The notes under the pieces: generated by a model
Seen by the model: the letters and a program-made list of their open reading frames with translations, nothing else
Databases searched by the model: none
What the model was told of the DNA's origin: nothing
Shown here: one piece after another, positions 49,618-57,783 of the stretch
Layout of the letters: each line of letters opens with the position of its first letter
Position numbering within the stretch: the first letter of the stretch is position 1
DNA from: Varibaculum cambriense DSM 15806
Lineage (GTDB): Bacteria; Actinomycetota; Actinomycetes; Actinomycetales; Actinomycetaceae
NCBI RefSeq assembly: GCF_000420065.1
Contig: NZ_ATUF01000002.1
Coordinates: 1,054,001-1,118,000, forward strand
Length of the DNA stretch: 64,000 nt
Reading direction: 5' to 3'
Program-made: the position numbers and the translations under genes

Positions 49618-51238
49618 ACATAAAGGACACTACTGTTTCTTTGCCATCTCGGGGCTGGTGTGGCTAGCCGGATGGCTGGTGGCGCCTTTCCATTCTGACG
49701 ACTGGAATTTTGCGACTAACTTCGGCGCCCACCCCAAAGGGCAAACCAGTTTCGCGGAAGTAATCTCCGCAATCGGATTTGATTATTTCCAACGTTCGGG
49801 GCGCACTGCCGATGTGTGGGCGCGCGCCCTGTTTATGCTTCCGGATCCCATCTGGAGGACGCTAATGGCAGTTGGCACCCTGCTGGCGGCAATCAGTGTT
49901 TGGGTATTTTTCCGGGCACTATTGGGTGACAGCTGGGAAAAATTACCTGTGCGTCCTCGCCGTCTTATTTTCGCAGGGGTAGCGGGAATATTTTTTCTGC
50001 TCTGCGCGGGAAACTATACCCTGGTAGGTTCGGCGTTCATTTGGATGGCAGCCTCTATCGGATATGTCCTCCCATTACCGCTATTCTTCCTGGCTGCCTG
50101 GCCATTTGCGAAAACTTTTCTGGCAGATAGCGCAATAGACCCTAATACCTGGTCTTGGTTGCGCACCTTGCTGGCCGTCATCTGCACCATCCTGGTGGGT
50201 TTGCACCTGGAAATCTGGGCGTCATGCCTCGTTGCCCTGGCGATAGCTACTCTGATTCGCCAGCGTGGTAAAGCTCCGCTGCCTGCCTGGTTGCTGTTAG
50301 GTGTTACCAGCATCGTGTTCCTAATCCAGGTTGCGGCTCCTGGTCACTATAAACGCAGTGAAGAGTTTGCGTCCGGGCTTTCGGGAGGAGGCGCCACCTC
50401 CCTGATCACCGGCATGGCTAATGGGGTGGCCGGTTTCTTCTGGCACGGCCTGATTTTTCTGATTTTTCTGCTTGCTTGCCTGGGGTTGACGGCCAGCACT
50501 ATTTCCGTCAGCGGGAGTGCCCGCAGGTTACGCCGAATCTGGTTGGCACTTATGGGATTAATTGGCGGCGGTGAGCTGGTTTCCTACTTTAGGATGCGGC
50601 GCATCGACTGGCTGCAGGCGCAACCTCATCAGGGAATCCGCAATCCGCGTCTGAACTTTGACTTCCCTCTCTACTCGACTGTGCTCCTGCTGTTTTTGGC
50701 GGTCAGCGTCTTAATCTGTCTCATACTGTTTACTTGCCATCTTCCGAAGCTTTACCGCTCTCCCTTTGTGCTGCTGCTAATCCTGGCAATCGCGGCGATT
50801 CCTATCCCCTTAGCAGCAGGGGAGACCATTGCCCGCGTCTACATGCACTCCTACCTGTTCTTACTTTTAGGGGGATTTTTGGTGCTGGCGTATAGCCTGC
50901 CGGGGGCGCCACTGCGCCACAAAGGTGAGCGTTTCCTGCAAGGTACTCTCGCTGCTTGCCTGGTTACTACCTTGGTATATGGGGTTTTGGTGGGGGTGTC
51001 CGCCTATCAGCTTTCAGACCTTGATTCTCAATGTGAGCAGATTCGGGCCGGGGAGAGTGACACCTTGGTTTATCCGCCTACTCTGGCCGGTGGCGGACTA
51101 CTGCTTTGGAACCGTCCGATCCCGAAATATCATCAGGTGCTGCGGCAGTTCCATAACTTGCCTGCTGGAACCAAAATTGTGATGCAGCGGGGCGGGCATA
51201 AGTCTGCCCGCCCCGCTACCAAACGCGATCTAATCTAG
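49607..51238 (+). CDS. Polytopic membrane protein, possibly DUF6056-like
   Basis: A protein of about 543 residues with roughly 11 hydrophobic segments from residue 9 to 470. The first extracellular loop has HSDDWNFATNFG (about residues 29-40), a paired-aspartate pattern seen in GT-C transferases and DUF6056 proteins. The C-terminal 70 residues are polar. The frame is open from 49400, but the ATG at 49607 is preferred because the hydrophobic start follows it; it overlaps the xthA end by 11 bases, so translation is coupled. A lipid-linked-sugar transferase role is possible but unproven. Confidence 0.72.
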   Translation: MISKHKGHYCFFAISGLVWLAGWLVAPFHSDDWNFATNFGAHPKGQTSFAEVISAIGFDYFQRSGRTADVWARALFMLPDPIWRTLMAVGTLLAAISVWVFFRALLGDSWEKLPVRPRRLIFAGVAGIFFLLCAGNYTLVGSAFIWMAASIGYVLPLPLFFLAAWPFAKTFLADSAIDPNTWSWLRTLLAVICTILVGLHLEIWASCLVALAIATLIRQRGKAPLPAWLLLGVTSIVFLIQVAAPGHYKRSEEFASGLSGGGATSLITGMANGVAGFFWHGLIFLIFLLACLGLTASTISVSGSARRLRRIWLALMGLIGGGELVSYFRMRRIDWLQAQPHQGIRNPRLNFDFPLYSTVLLLFLAVSVLICLILFTCHLPKLYRSPFVLLLILAIAAIPIPLAAGETIARVYMHSYLFLLLGGFLVLAYSLPGAPLRHKGERFLQGTLAACLVTTLVYGVLVGVSAYQLSDLDSQCEQIRAGESDTLVYPPTLAGGGLLLWNRPIPKYHQVLRQFHNLPAGTKIVMQRGGHKSARPATKRDLI

Positions 51239-51245
51239 TTGCTTA

Positions 51246-52646
51246 TTACTTTCCGGCTTTCGGGTGAGTCATGTCAGCAACATTTAGAGCTTTGTCCAAA
51301 TCTTCCTCACTGATTTCCCCGCGCTCAACAAATCCCAGATCCAGAGCCGATTCCTTGACTGTCATCTTCTCTTTCACCGCGTGTTTAGCGATCTTAGCGG
51401 CATTTTCATAACCGATGTAACGGTTCAGCGGAGTCACAATGGAAGCCGAAGATTCGGCCAGTTCCAGGCAGTGCTCCGGGTTCGCCACGATACCGTCTAC
51501 GCAGCGCTCAGCTAGCAGACCAGCGACTGCTCCCAGGCAGTTAATCGACTCTAGCAGGTCAATCGCCATTACCGGCAGCATCACCAATAGGTCGAAGTTG
51601 CCTTGCGCACCCGCGAAAGCGATCGTCTGATCGTTACCGATTACCTGGGCAGCTACCTGTACGGTTGCCTCCGGCAGAACCGGGTTGATCTTCCCGGGCA
51701 TAATCGAAGAGCCCGGCTGTAGATCCGGCAAAGTGATTTCGCCGAGGCCACAGCGCGGCCCAGAAGAGGCCCAACGCAGATCGTTGGCGATCTTCACGAA
51801 GGAAACTGCTACTACCCGCAAGGCTCCGGACATTTCTACTAGGGAATCCTGCGCGGCCTGGGCTTCGAAATGGTTATCGGCCTGACGGAACGGCAAATCC
51901 ATATTCTCGGCAATCAGGGCAATTACTCGCTCGGAGAAACCTTCGGGAGTGTTAATCCCAGTACCGACGGCAGTACCACCCAAGGGCAGTTCTGCCAGGT
52001 TCTTTTCGGCGTCCTTTACGCGGTCAATGCCTTTACGGACTTGGGCAGCGTAACCAGAGAATTCTTGTCCCAGCATGATCGGGGTGGCATCCATCAGGTG
52101 GGTACGTCCGGCCTTTACGATGTTGGCGAACTCTTTCGCCTTCTTTTCTAGGCTGGTGGCCAGCTGATCTAGCTTCGGCAGCAGGGCGTGCTCGACGGCC
52201 TCGTAAGCGGCGATATGAATCGAGGAGGGGAACACGTCATTAGAGGACTGGGAAGCGTTCACATGGTCATTGGGGTGAACTTTGCTGCCCTTAAATCCGG
52301 TTGCCAGGGTGGCGACGACCTCGTTGGTGTTCATATTCGAGGAAGTGCCGGATCCGGTTTGGAAAATATCGATCGGGAACTGGTCATCATGTTTACCAGC
52401 GATAACCTCTTCTGCGCCTTTAACAATGGCGTCACGGGTTTCGGTATCGATTACCTCTAGTTCGGCGTTAGCGATTGCCGCGGCCCGTTTGATTTGCCCT
52501 AAAGCCGCAATATGGTGGCTGGAAAGAGTGCGACCTGAAATCGGGAAATTTTCTACCGCCCTTTGAGTTTGGGCTGCATAGAGGGCGTCCTTAGGAACTC
52601 GAACTTCCCCCATGGTGTCATGTTCAATCCGATATTCTTCGCTCAC
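51246..52646 (-). CDS. fumC: Fumarate hydratase, class II
   Basis: A 466-residue, iron-free fumarase of the TCA cycle (fumarate to malate). The superfamily signature [11 protein letters not shown] is at residues 312-322. [13 protein letters not shown] (98-110), [17 protein letters not shown] (128-144) and [11 protein letters not shown] (180-190) are further active-site blocks. Length is typical. AAAGGAG lies before the ATG. It converges closely on the membrane-protein gene, with 7 bases between stops, and is divergent from the Pro/Thr-rich membrane-protein gene. Confidence 0.96.
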   Translation of the reverse strand: MSEEYRIEHDTMGEVRVPKDALYAAQTQRAVENFPISGRTLSSHHIAALGQIKRAAAIANAELEVIDTETRDAIVKGAEEVIAGKHDDQFPIDIFQTGSGTSSNMNTNEVVATLATGFKGSKVHPNDHVNASQSSNDVFPSSIHIAAYEAVEHALLPKLDQLATSLEKKAKEFANIVKAGRTHLMDATPIMLGQEFSGYAAQVRKGIDRVKDAEKNLAELPLGGTAVGTGINTPEGFSERVIALIAENMDLPFRQADNHFEAQAAQDSLVEMSGALRVVAVSFVKIANDLRWASSGPRCGLGEITLPDLQPGSSIMPGKINPVLPEATVQVAAQVIGNDQTIAFAGAQGNFDLLVMLPVMAIDLLESINCLGAVAGLLAERCVDGIVANPEHCLELAESSASIVTPLNRYIGYENAAKIAKHAVKEKMTVKESALDLGFVERGEISEEDLDKALNVADMTHPKAGK

Positions 52647-52817
52647 GTGTAGCTCCTTTGATGTTAGTGATAAACGATTACTTAGCTACTAGCCTACCTG
52701 GGTTAGGTGCGAAGAACGTCCTAAAAATCCGGGGAAAAGTCTTGAAATTTGCTGCAGGTGTGATTTTAGAGGTGGTAGCCCCTTAGACTGGAAGTAACGA
52801 CAGAAAGTGGGAGCACC

Positions 52818-53687
52818 ATGAGCAAAGATGCCTCAGACGATAAACCTACCGAATATCTGCCTGGGGGAGCGATGGCAAATGCCTATGTTCCTCGGGGACG
52901 GCAAACTAATCGGCGGATCACTCGACAGGTAGCTCAGCCTGATGTTGATAGCGCCGCGCAAAGAAAAATCTCGGTACCGAATCCGCCGGCAGGAGCGCCC
53001 TCGGCAGTTCCTGATGCCGCTGCCTTAGCCGCAGGCGCCCAAACGGAAGCGATTCCTAACACTAATGCTCCCGCCGCAACCAGTACCGGTTATGTTCCTG
53101 CCCATGCGGCGGGTACCCGGGTACTTGGTGGCTCCGAGAATCCCTATCCGGATTCGGGAGCGGCTACTACCCAGCTACCCCCGATTGATCCCGCCGCTGC
53201 CACTCCGGAAGTGGATTCTTATCCGCAGGGGGTTCCTCCCGCCTACGATCCCCAAGTCGACGCGGAAAAGCTACGGGAAGAGCAAGAATATGAGGAAGAA
53301 CGCGCCGACAAACGTCGCTTATTGAAAGTGGCGGGAATCGTGACTGCGATTGTGGCGCTACTGACGGGAGCGGTAGTGGTAGTGGCGCTAATGATTTCTT
53401 CCCGGCAGGTCTTGCCCCCGGAAGAACATGAAACTACGACTTCACAAAGTACTACTACTACTACCAGCTCTTCGACCCCGGAAACTACCCGCTCCAGTAG
53501 TGAAACGAGTGAACCTAGCACCACCCAGCCCACCGAGGTCGAGACCAGGCGGCAACCGAGTGCCACGCAAACTACGCCTGCCGCCCCTGCTCCTACCCAG
53601 GAGACTCCTACCCCAAAGCCGAGCACCGGCGGGACAGAGAATCCCAGTCCTAACCCCGAACCGAGCGAGCCCGGAAATAATCAGTAG
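52818..53687 (+). CDS. Single-span membrane protein with low-complexity extracellular tail
   Basis: A 289-residue protein of unknown function. Residues 1-165 are polar, proline- and alanine-rich and probably disordered in the cytoplasm. A charged stretch (EEQEYEEERADKRRLLK) leads into one membrane span at about 171-194. The last 90 residues are almost entirely Thr, Ser, Pro and Glu, a likely outside stalk or glycosylation region. No enzymatic domain is visible. The layout resembles actinobacterial wall-associated or division-related anchor proteins. It ends in a convergent arrangement with ppgK, and a hairpin lies between them. Confidence 0.78.
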   Translation: MSKDASDDKPTEYLPGGAMANAYVPRGRQTNRRITRQVAQPDVDSAAQRKISVPNPPAGAPSAVPDAAALAAGAQTEAIPNTNAPAATSTGYVPAHAAGTRVLGGSENPYPDSGAATTQLPPIDPAAATPEVDSYPQGVPPAYDPQVDAEKLREEQEYEEERADKRRLLKVAGIVTAIVALLTGAVVVVALMISSRQVLPPEEHETTTSQSTTTTTSSSTPETTRSSSETSEPSTTQPTEVETRRQPSATQTTPAAPAPTQETPTPKPSTGGTENPSPNPEPSEPGNNQ

Positions 53688-53810
53688 GCACAGGCACTGG
53701 CAAGTGAGGAATTAGGGAAAGCAGATTTTAGGGTAATGCCTTATTAGTTCCCTGGATTTCCCATCAGCAGTGATAGTCCTGTGGAATCAGTTTTTCCTGA
53801 TGACAAAATA

Positions 53811-53844
53811 GGACGCGCCTAGGGGATAAAACCTAGGCGCGTCC
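53811..53844. terminator. Bidirectional terminator hairpin
   Basis: GGACGCGCCTAGG (53811-53823) and CCTAGGCGCGTCC (53832-53844) are a perfect 13-bp inverted repeat with an 8-base loop. They lie between the convergent genes ending at 53687 and 53875. The minus strand has a short TATTTTGTC after it, and the plus strand has TCAAAATAA, so ppgK transcripts are the better served. Confidence 0.75.
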
Positions 53845-53874
53845 TCAAAATAACCAGTTAAAACCGGGGGGGAA

Positions 53875-54633
53875 CTAGGCGCGTTTTTGTTGGCGAGCCG
53901 CTCCCGCGGCCGCTGCCCCCACGATTCCGGCAGTGTTACGTAACTCGGCAGCAATAATCGGGGTAGAAATATCTACTAGGGGCAAGAATTTCTCGTGTTT
54001 ACGGGAGACCCCGCCGCCGACTACGAATAGATCTGGGCTGAAGAGCTTTTCCATTTCCCGGTAATATTTGGTGAGACGTTTAGCCCATTTCTTCCAAGAG
54101 AGATCTTCGCGGGTGCGAACTGCCGCCGAGGCGCGGGTTTCCGCGTCATGGCCGCTAACTTCGATGTGCCCCAACTCAGTATTAGGTACCATCACCCCGT
54201 CCACGAACAGAGCAGTTCCGATTCCCGTCCCCAAAGTGGTGAACACGGTCACGCCCGGCTGGTCTTTGAACACCCCGTACTGTTGTTCGGCCAACCCGGC
54301 AGCATCCGCATCATTTAGTACAGCGACCGGGCGCCCGATAGCCTCGGAAAATACTTCGATCGCATTCTTTCCAACCCACTCTTGATCCAGGTTCGCCATA
54401 AAACGGACGTAGCCGCCCGGGAGCGGACCCGGGAAGCAAATTCCTACTGGAACGTCCTCGGGAAGGTCAAAATGAGCGAGGACATCCGCTGCGGTTTTCG
54501 ATACCGCTTGCGGGGTTGCCGGGTAAGGGGTTTCAATCCGGAAACGTTCCTGAGTTAACTCTCCGGTTTCTAAATCGACCGGAGCTCCTTTAACTCCAGA
54601 TCCGCCGATATCGATACCAAATGCGATAGCCAT
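53875..54633 (-). CDS. ppgK: Polyphosphate glucokinase
   Basis: A 252-residue ROK-fold kinase that phosphorylates glucose using polyphosphate or ATP. The phosphate-binding loop FGIDIGGSGVKGAPVD (residues 5-20), the catalytic block VLNDADAAGLAEQQYG (about 105-120), TTLGTGIGTALF (about 132-143) and NTELGHIEVSG (about 151-161) follow characterised actinobacterial PPGKs. SWKKWAKRLTKYY near 180 is also typical of them. It is cytoplasmic. Its start lies just past the end of map on the same strand (3-base gap), so the two are co-transcribed. Confidence 0.95.
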   Translation of the reverse strand: MAIAFGIDIGGSGVKGAPVDLETGELTQERFRIETPYPATPQAVSKTAADVLAHFDLPEDVPVGICFPGPLPGGYVRFMANLDQEWVGKNAIEVFSEAIGRPVAVLNDADAAGLAEQQYGVFKDQPGVTVFTTLGTGIGTALFVDGVMVPNTELGHIEVSGHDAETRASAAVRTREDLSWKKWAKRLTKYYREMEKLFSPDLFVVGGGVSRKHEKFLPLVDISTPIIAAELRNTAGIVGAAAAGAARQQKRA

Positions 54634-54636
54634 TAG

Positions 54637-55548
54637 CTACTCCTTGCTAGGCAGGGTCAGTATTTGCGCACCTTCTTCAGTTACCACCACAGTGTGTTCG
54701 AACTGAGCTGTGCGCGAGCGGTCCTTGGTGACCACTGTCCAACCATTATGCCATTGTTCCCACTCGATTGTCCCCAAGGTCAGCATCGGCTCGATAGTAA
54801 ACACCATTCCCGGCTCCATTACGGTGCCATAAGAGGGCGCGCAATCATAGTGAGGAATGATCAGACCCGAATGGAACGCCTCCCCCACGCCGTGACCGGT
54901 AAAATCGCGTACCACTCCGTAACGAAAACGTTTCGCGTAAGCGCTGATTACCCGGCCAATAATGTTGACTTCGCGTCCCGGCTTCACCGCTTTGATTCCC
55001 CGCATCATGGCGTTATAAGTGCGCTCTACCAGCAGCTGGGATTCTTTATCCACCTGACCTACGCTAAACATGGCGCAGGTATCTCCGTGTACCCCGTCCT
55101 TGTAGGCGGTGATATCCACGTTGACAATATCGCCTTCCTGTAGCGGTTTATCGTCCGGGATTCCGTGACAAATAACTTCATTTACCGAGGTACACAGGGA
55201 TTTTGGAAATCCCATATAGTTCAGACAGGATGGGTAGGCTCCCTGAGAAATAATATATTCGTGACCGATTTTATCTAGTTCATCGGTGGTTATCCCCGGG
55301 CGAACGGCCTTTCCTACCAGTGCGAGGGCATCGGCAGCGATCTGTCCCGCGGCACGAATTTTTTCGACTGTTTCCGGGGATTTGGTATCGGAAGCAGTCA
55401 CCTTTTCGGGGCCATTATGGAACAGGTATTCCGGGCGTTCGATATTTTTAGGTACCTCTAGCTCGGGGCTGACCTTTCCGGCTTCCTGATTTCCTAGTGG
55501 GGCACGTTCGGCAAGTTCTTTGAGGCTAAGTCCTGGATATTCATTCAT
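54637..55548 (-). CDS. map: Methionine aminopeptidase, type I
   Basis: A 303-residue dimetal protease that removes initiator methionine. Metal ligands are in VNVDITAYKDGVHGDTC (about residues 143-159), TGHGVGEAFHSG (about 219-230, His), TIEPML (about 252-257) and a C-terminal AQFEHTVVVTEEG (about 281-293). The 45-residue N-terminal extension before the catalytic core is usual for actinobacterial MetAP1c proteins; no zinc-finger cysteines are present in it. It heads a two-gene operon with ppgK. Confidence 0.96.
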   Translation of the reverse strand: MNEYPGLSLKELAERAPLGNQEAGKVSPELEVPKNIERPEYLFHNGPEKVTASDTKSPETVEKIRAAGQIAADALALVGKAVRPGITTDELDKIGHEYIISQGAYPSCLNYMGFPKSLCTSVNEVICHGIPDDKPLQEGDIVNVDITAYKDGVHGDTCAMFSVGQVDKESQLLVERTYNAMMRGIKAVKPGREVNIIGRVISAYAKRFRYGVVRDFTGHGVGEAFHSGLIIPHYDCAPSYGTVMEPGMVFTIEPMLTLGTIEWEQWHNGWTVVTKDRSRTAQFEHTVVVTEEGAQILTLPSKE

Positions 55549-55676
55549 ACCGCTATTCTACGCGTTCGGGTAAAGGTTCCAGATTTTAAGTATTTTATTC
55601 CGCGGTTGCAGGTATCTGGGATGAGGATGCACTTTGGCAGCCGCAGCTAGCTAAAAACTACCGGCAGTGAAAAACT

Positions 55677-56501
55677 CTAGACCGACTCGCGGGCAACATA
55701 TTGCAGAATTTGGCCGCCGGGGGCTTGTCCCAGGTCGAGCTCGTCGCCCTCGCGCTGGGCAATATGTATTAACTCTTGATAGGCCAAAGCGGGAGTATCC
55801 ACTGTTACCGAGGACAGCGGTGGCCGCGATACTTGACCGGAGGGAGAATCATAGCCACCTACCACGGAGGCATCTTGGGGGACCATTTTGCCGCATTCGC
55901 GCAATCCATGTACCACTGCCATTGCGGTTAAATCATCCATGGCGCAGAAACCATCTAAAGTGGGGTTCTTTTGCAGGGCCCCTAGTAAGTAGGAGGGAAT
56001 ATTCTCGGGATCTTCGGGAAGAATCAGCTGGGTGGGAGCAGATAGCCCCGCCGCCTGGCAAGCCATTTGTGCGAAGAAATAATAAACGGTAGCGGCCTCG
56101 TCAGGGTATTTACCTTGCCAATGCACAAAGGCCAGATGACGACGATTACGTGCCTGCAAGGCGTCAACCTGGATTTTTAGCATTTGGAAGGTCATTAAAC
56201 TGGCTGGATTCTGTCGGTCCTTCCCGTGCATCACCGAATCAAGTACTGTAGCGCCACATTCTTTTAAGAGGTCAAGAGTGTTTTGATCTAGTGGTAGAAG
56301 CGGCAAAACCGCGGCATCTGTTTCTTTAATGGTGGAGACCAGATTATCAGGATGATCCTTGAGGTGAACCGTGCAAACCACGCTAACCCCGGCCTGGGCT
56401 AGCAGTACCGTCATATCACGCAACAAAGCAGAGTTAATGGCGCCCATGTCAACGCAGGGCACAACGATATCAACTTTCGTTTTTCCAGCCAGGGTCGCCA
56501 A
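55677..56501 (-). CDS. LacI-type sensor domain without a DNA-binding domain
   Basis: A 274-residue protein that matches only the periplasmic-binding-like domain of LacI/GalR regulators: VDIVVPCVDMGAINSALLRDM at the start, HLAFVHWQGKYPDEAATVYYF near residue 122, and DGFCAMDDLTAMAVVHGLRECGKMVPQDASVVGGYDS at about 183-220. The roughly 50-residue helix-turn-helix normally found before it is absent. The start is TTG (56499-56501) with GAGGAGG four bases upstream, so the short form looks genuinely translated. It could be a ligand-binding anti-regulator or a decayed repressor. I see no helix-turn-helix fragment in the 150 bases upstream. Confidence 0.75.
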   Translation of the reverse strand: MATLAGKTKVDIVVPCVDMGAINSALLRDMTVLLAQAGVSVVCTVHLKDHPDNLVSTIKETDAAVLPLLPLDQNTLDLLKECGATVLDSVMHGKDRQNPASLMTFQMLKIQVDALQARNRRHLAFVHWQGKYPDEAATVYYFFAQMACQAAGLSAPTQLILPEDPENIPSYLLGALQKNPTLDGFCAMDDLTAMAVVHGLRECGKMVPQDASVVGGYDSPSGQVSRPPLSSVTVDTPALAYQELIHIAQREGDELDLGQAPGGQILQYVARESV

Positions 56502-56695
56502 AATGCCTCCTCGATTGCAAGTCTGATTCCATTCTACATATTAATGATGTTCAAGCCGCTAATCTTGGTTTTTTAATGCCGAGGAGGGTGTGAAATCTGC
56601 AAACTTTTCGTTAAGCGGTCTTAAATTACCCCAGAATTTGCTCGGCAACTAGAGTGGAAGACAAAAGAGAAAGAAATATCAAGAAAGGTGAACCT

Positions 56696-57781
56696 GTGTC
56701 TGAAGCGACCACACCTATCTCCCCGCTAGATCAAGAGGGAATAGCCCAGGCAGTTGCGGCGGCGGAAGCCGATTTTTCTGCTGCCGGCTCGCTAGAAGAA
56801 TTAAAGAGGGCGCGCGGAGCTCATCTGGGCGACAGTGCGCCGATCATCCTGGCTAACCGGGAGATTCGTAACCTCGATAAGAAAGACAAAGCCCAGGCAG
56901 GCAAGAATCTGGGTGGCGCTAAGAAACAGCTGCATGCTGCCTATGACCAGCGCCTAGCCGCCCTCGAGAAGGAAAAAGAAGCCCAAACTTTGGCGGCGGA
57001 GGCTCTGGACGTAACCCAGGTTGCCGAGCGTTACCCGCAAGGGGCGCGTCATCCCCTGGAAACCCTGATGGAAGATATTTCTGATTTTTTCGTGTCTATG
57101 GGTTGGGAAATCGCGGAAGGCCCGGAAATCGAACACGAATGGTTCAACTTTGATTCCCTCAACATCGATCCGGATCACCCGGCGCGGCAAGAGCAGGACA
57201 CCCTCTATGTAGATGGGCGTTCCCTGGGAGGAGAAAACCCTGGGGATGGCAACTTGGTGCTGCGTACCCACACTTCACCGGTACAGGCACGAGTAATGCT
57301 TTCGCGGGGCGTCCCGGTCTATATTGCTTGCCCCGGGAAAGTTTTCCGCGCCGATGAACTGGACGCCACCCACACCCCGGTGTTTCACCAGGTAGAGGGG
57401 TTAGCTGTAGATAAGGGGCTGACGATGGCAGACTTGAAAGGCACCCTGGATCATTTCGCACAATCCATGTTCGGAATGGAAGCCAAAACCCGGCTGCGTC
57501 CCTCGTTCTTCCCCTTTACTGAGCCCAGCGCAGAAATGGATCTGTGGTTCCCGCAAAAGAAAGGCGGGCCCGGCTGGATTGAATGGGGCGGCTGCGGCAT
57601 GGTAAACCCGAATGTGCTTACCGCCTGCGGAATCGACCCCAATGTGTATTCCGGGTTCGCCTTCGGGATGGGCATTGAACGCACCCTAATGCTGCGACAT
57701 GGAATCACCGATATGCACGATATTGTCGAGGGCGACGTGCGATTTTCTAAACAGTTCGGCACTACCGGAAGGGGAAACTAG
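56696..57781 (+). CDS. pheS: Phenylalanyl-tRNA synthetase alpha subunit
   Basis: A 361-residue catalytic subunit of the alpha2-beta2 PheRS. Motif 2 ([29 protein letters not shown]) and motif 3 ([21 protein letters not shown]) of class-II synthetases are present, with [15 protein letters not shown] between them. The frame is open to 56654, but GTG at 56696 is chosen because AAAGG lies eight bases upstream and the family's usual N-terminus follows. PheT begins 2 bases after the stop, so the two are coupled. Confidence 0.95.
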   Translation: MSEATTPISPLDQEGIAQAVAAAEADFSAAGSLEELKRARGAHLGDSAPIILANREIRNLDKKDKAQAGKNLGGAKKQLHAAYDQRLAALEKEKEAQTLAAEALDVTQVAERYPQGARHPLETLMEDISDFFVSMGWEIAEGPEIEHEWFNFDSLNIDPDHPARQEQDTLYVDGRSLGGENPGDGNLVLRTHTSPVQARVMLSRGVPVYIACPGKVFRADELDATHTPVFHQVEGLAVDKGLTMADLKGTLDHFAQSMFGMEAKTRLRPSFFPFTEPSAEMDLWFPQKKGGPGWIEWGGCGMVNPNVLTACGIDPNVYSGFAFGMGIERTLMLRHGITDMHDIVEGDVRFSKQFGTTGRGN

Positions 57782-57783
57782 CA

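Noticed and set aside
53243-53626. 127-residue minus-strand reading frame with a hydrophobic start
   Set aside because: It is the reverse of the Thr/Ser/Pro-rich tail of the 52818 gene, whose repetitive codons give Val/Gly-rich frames by chance.
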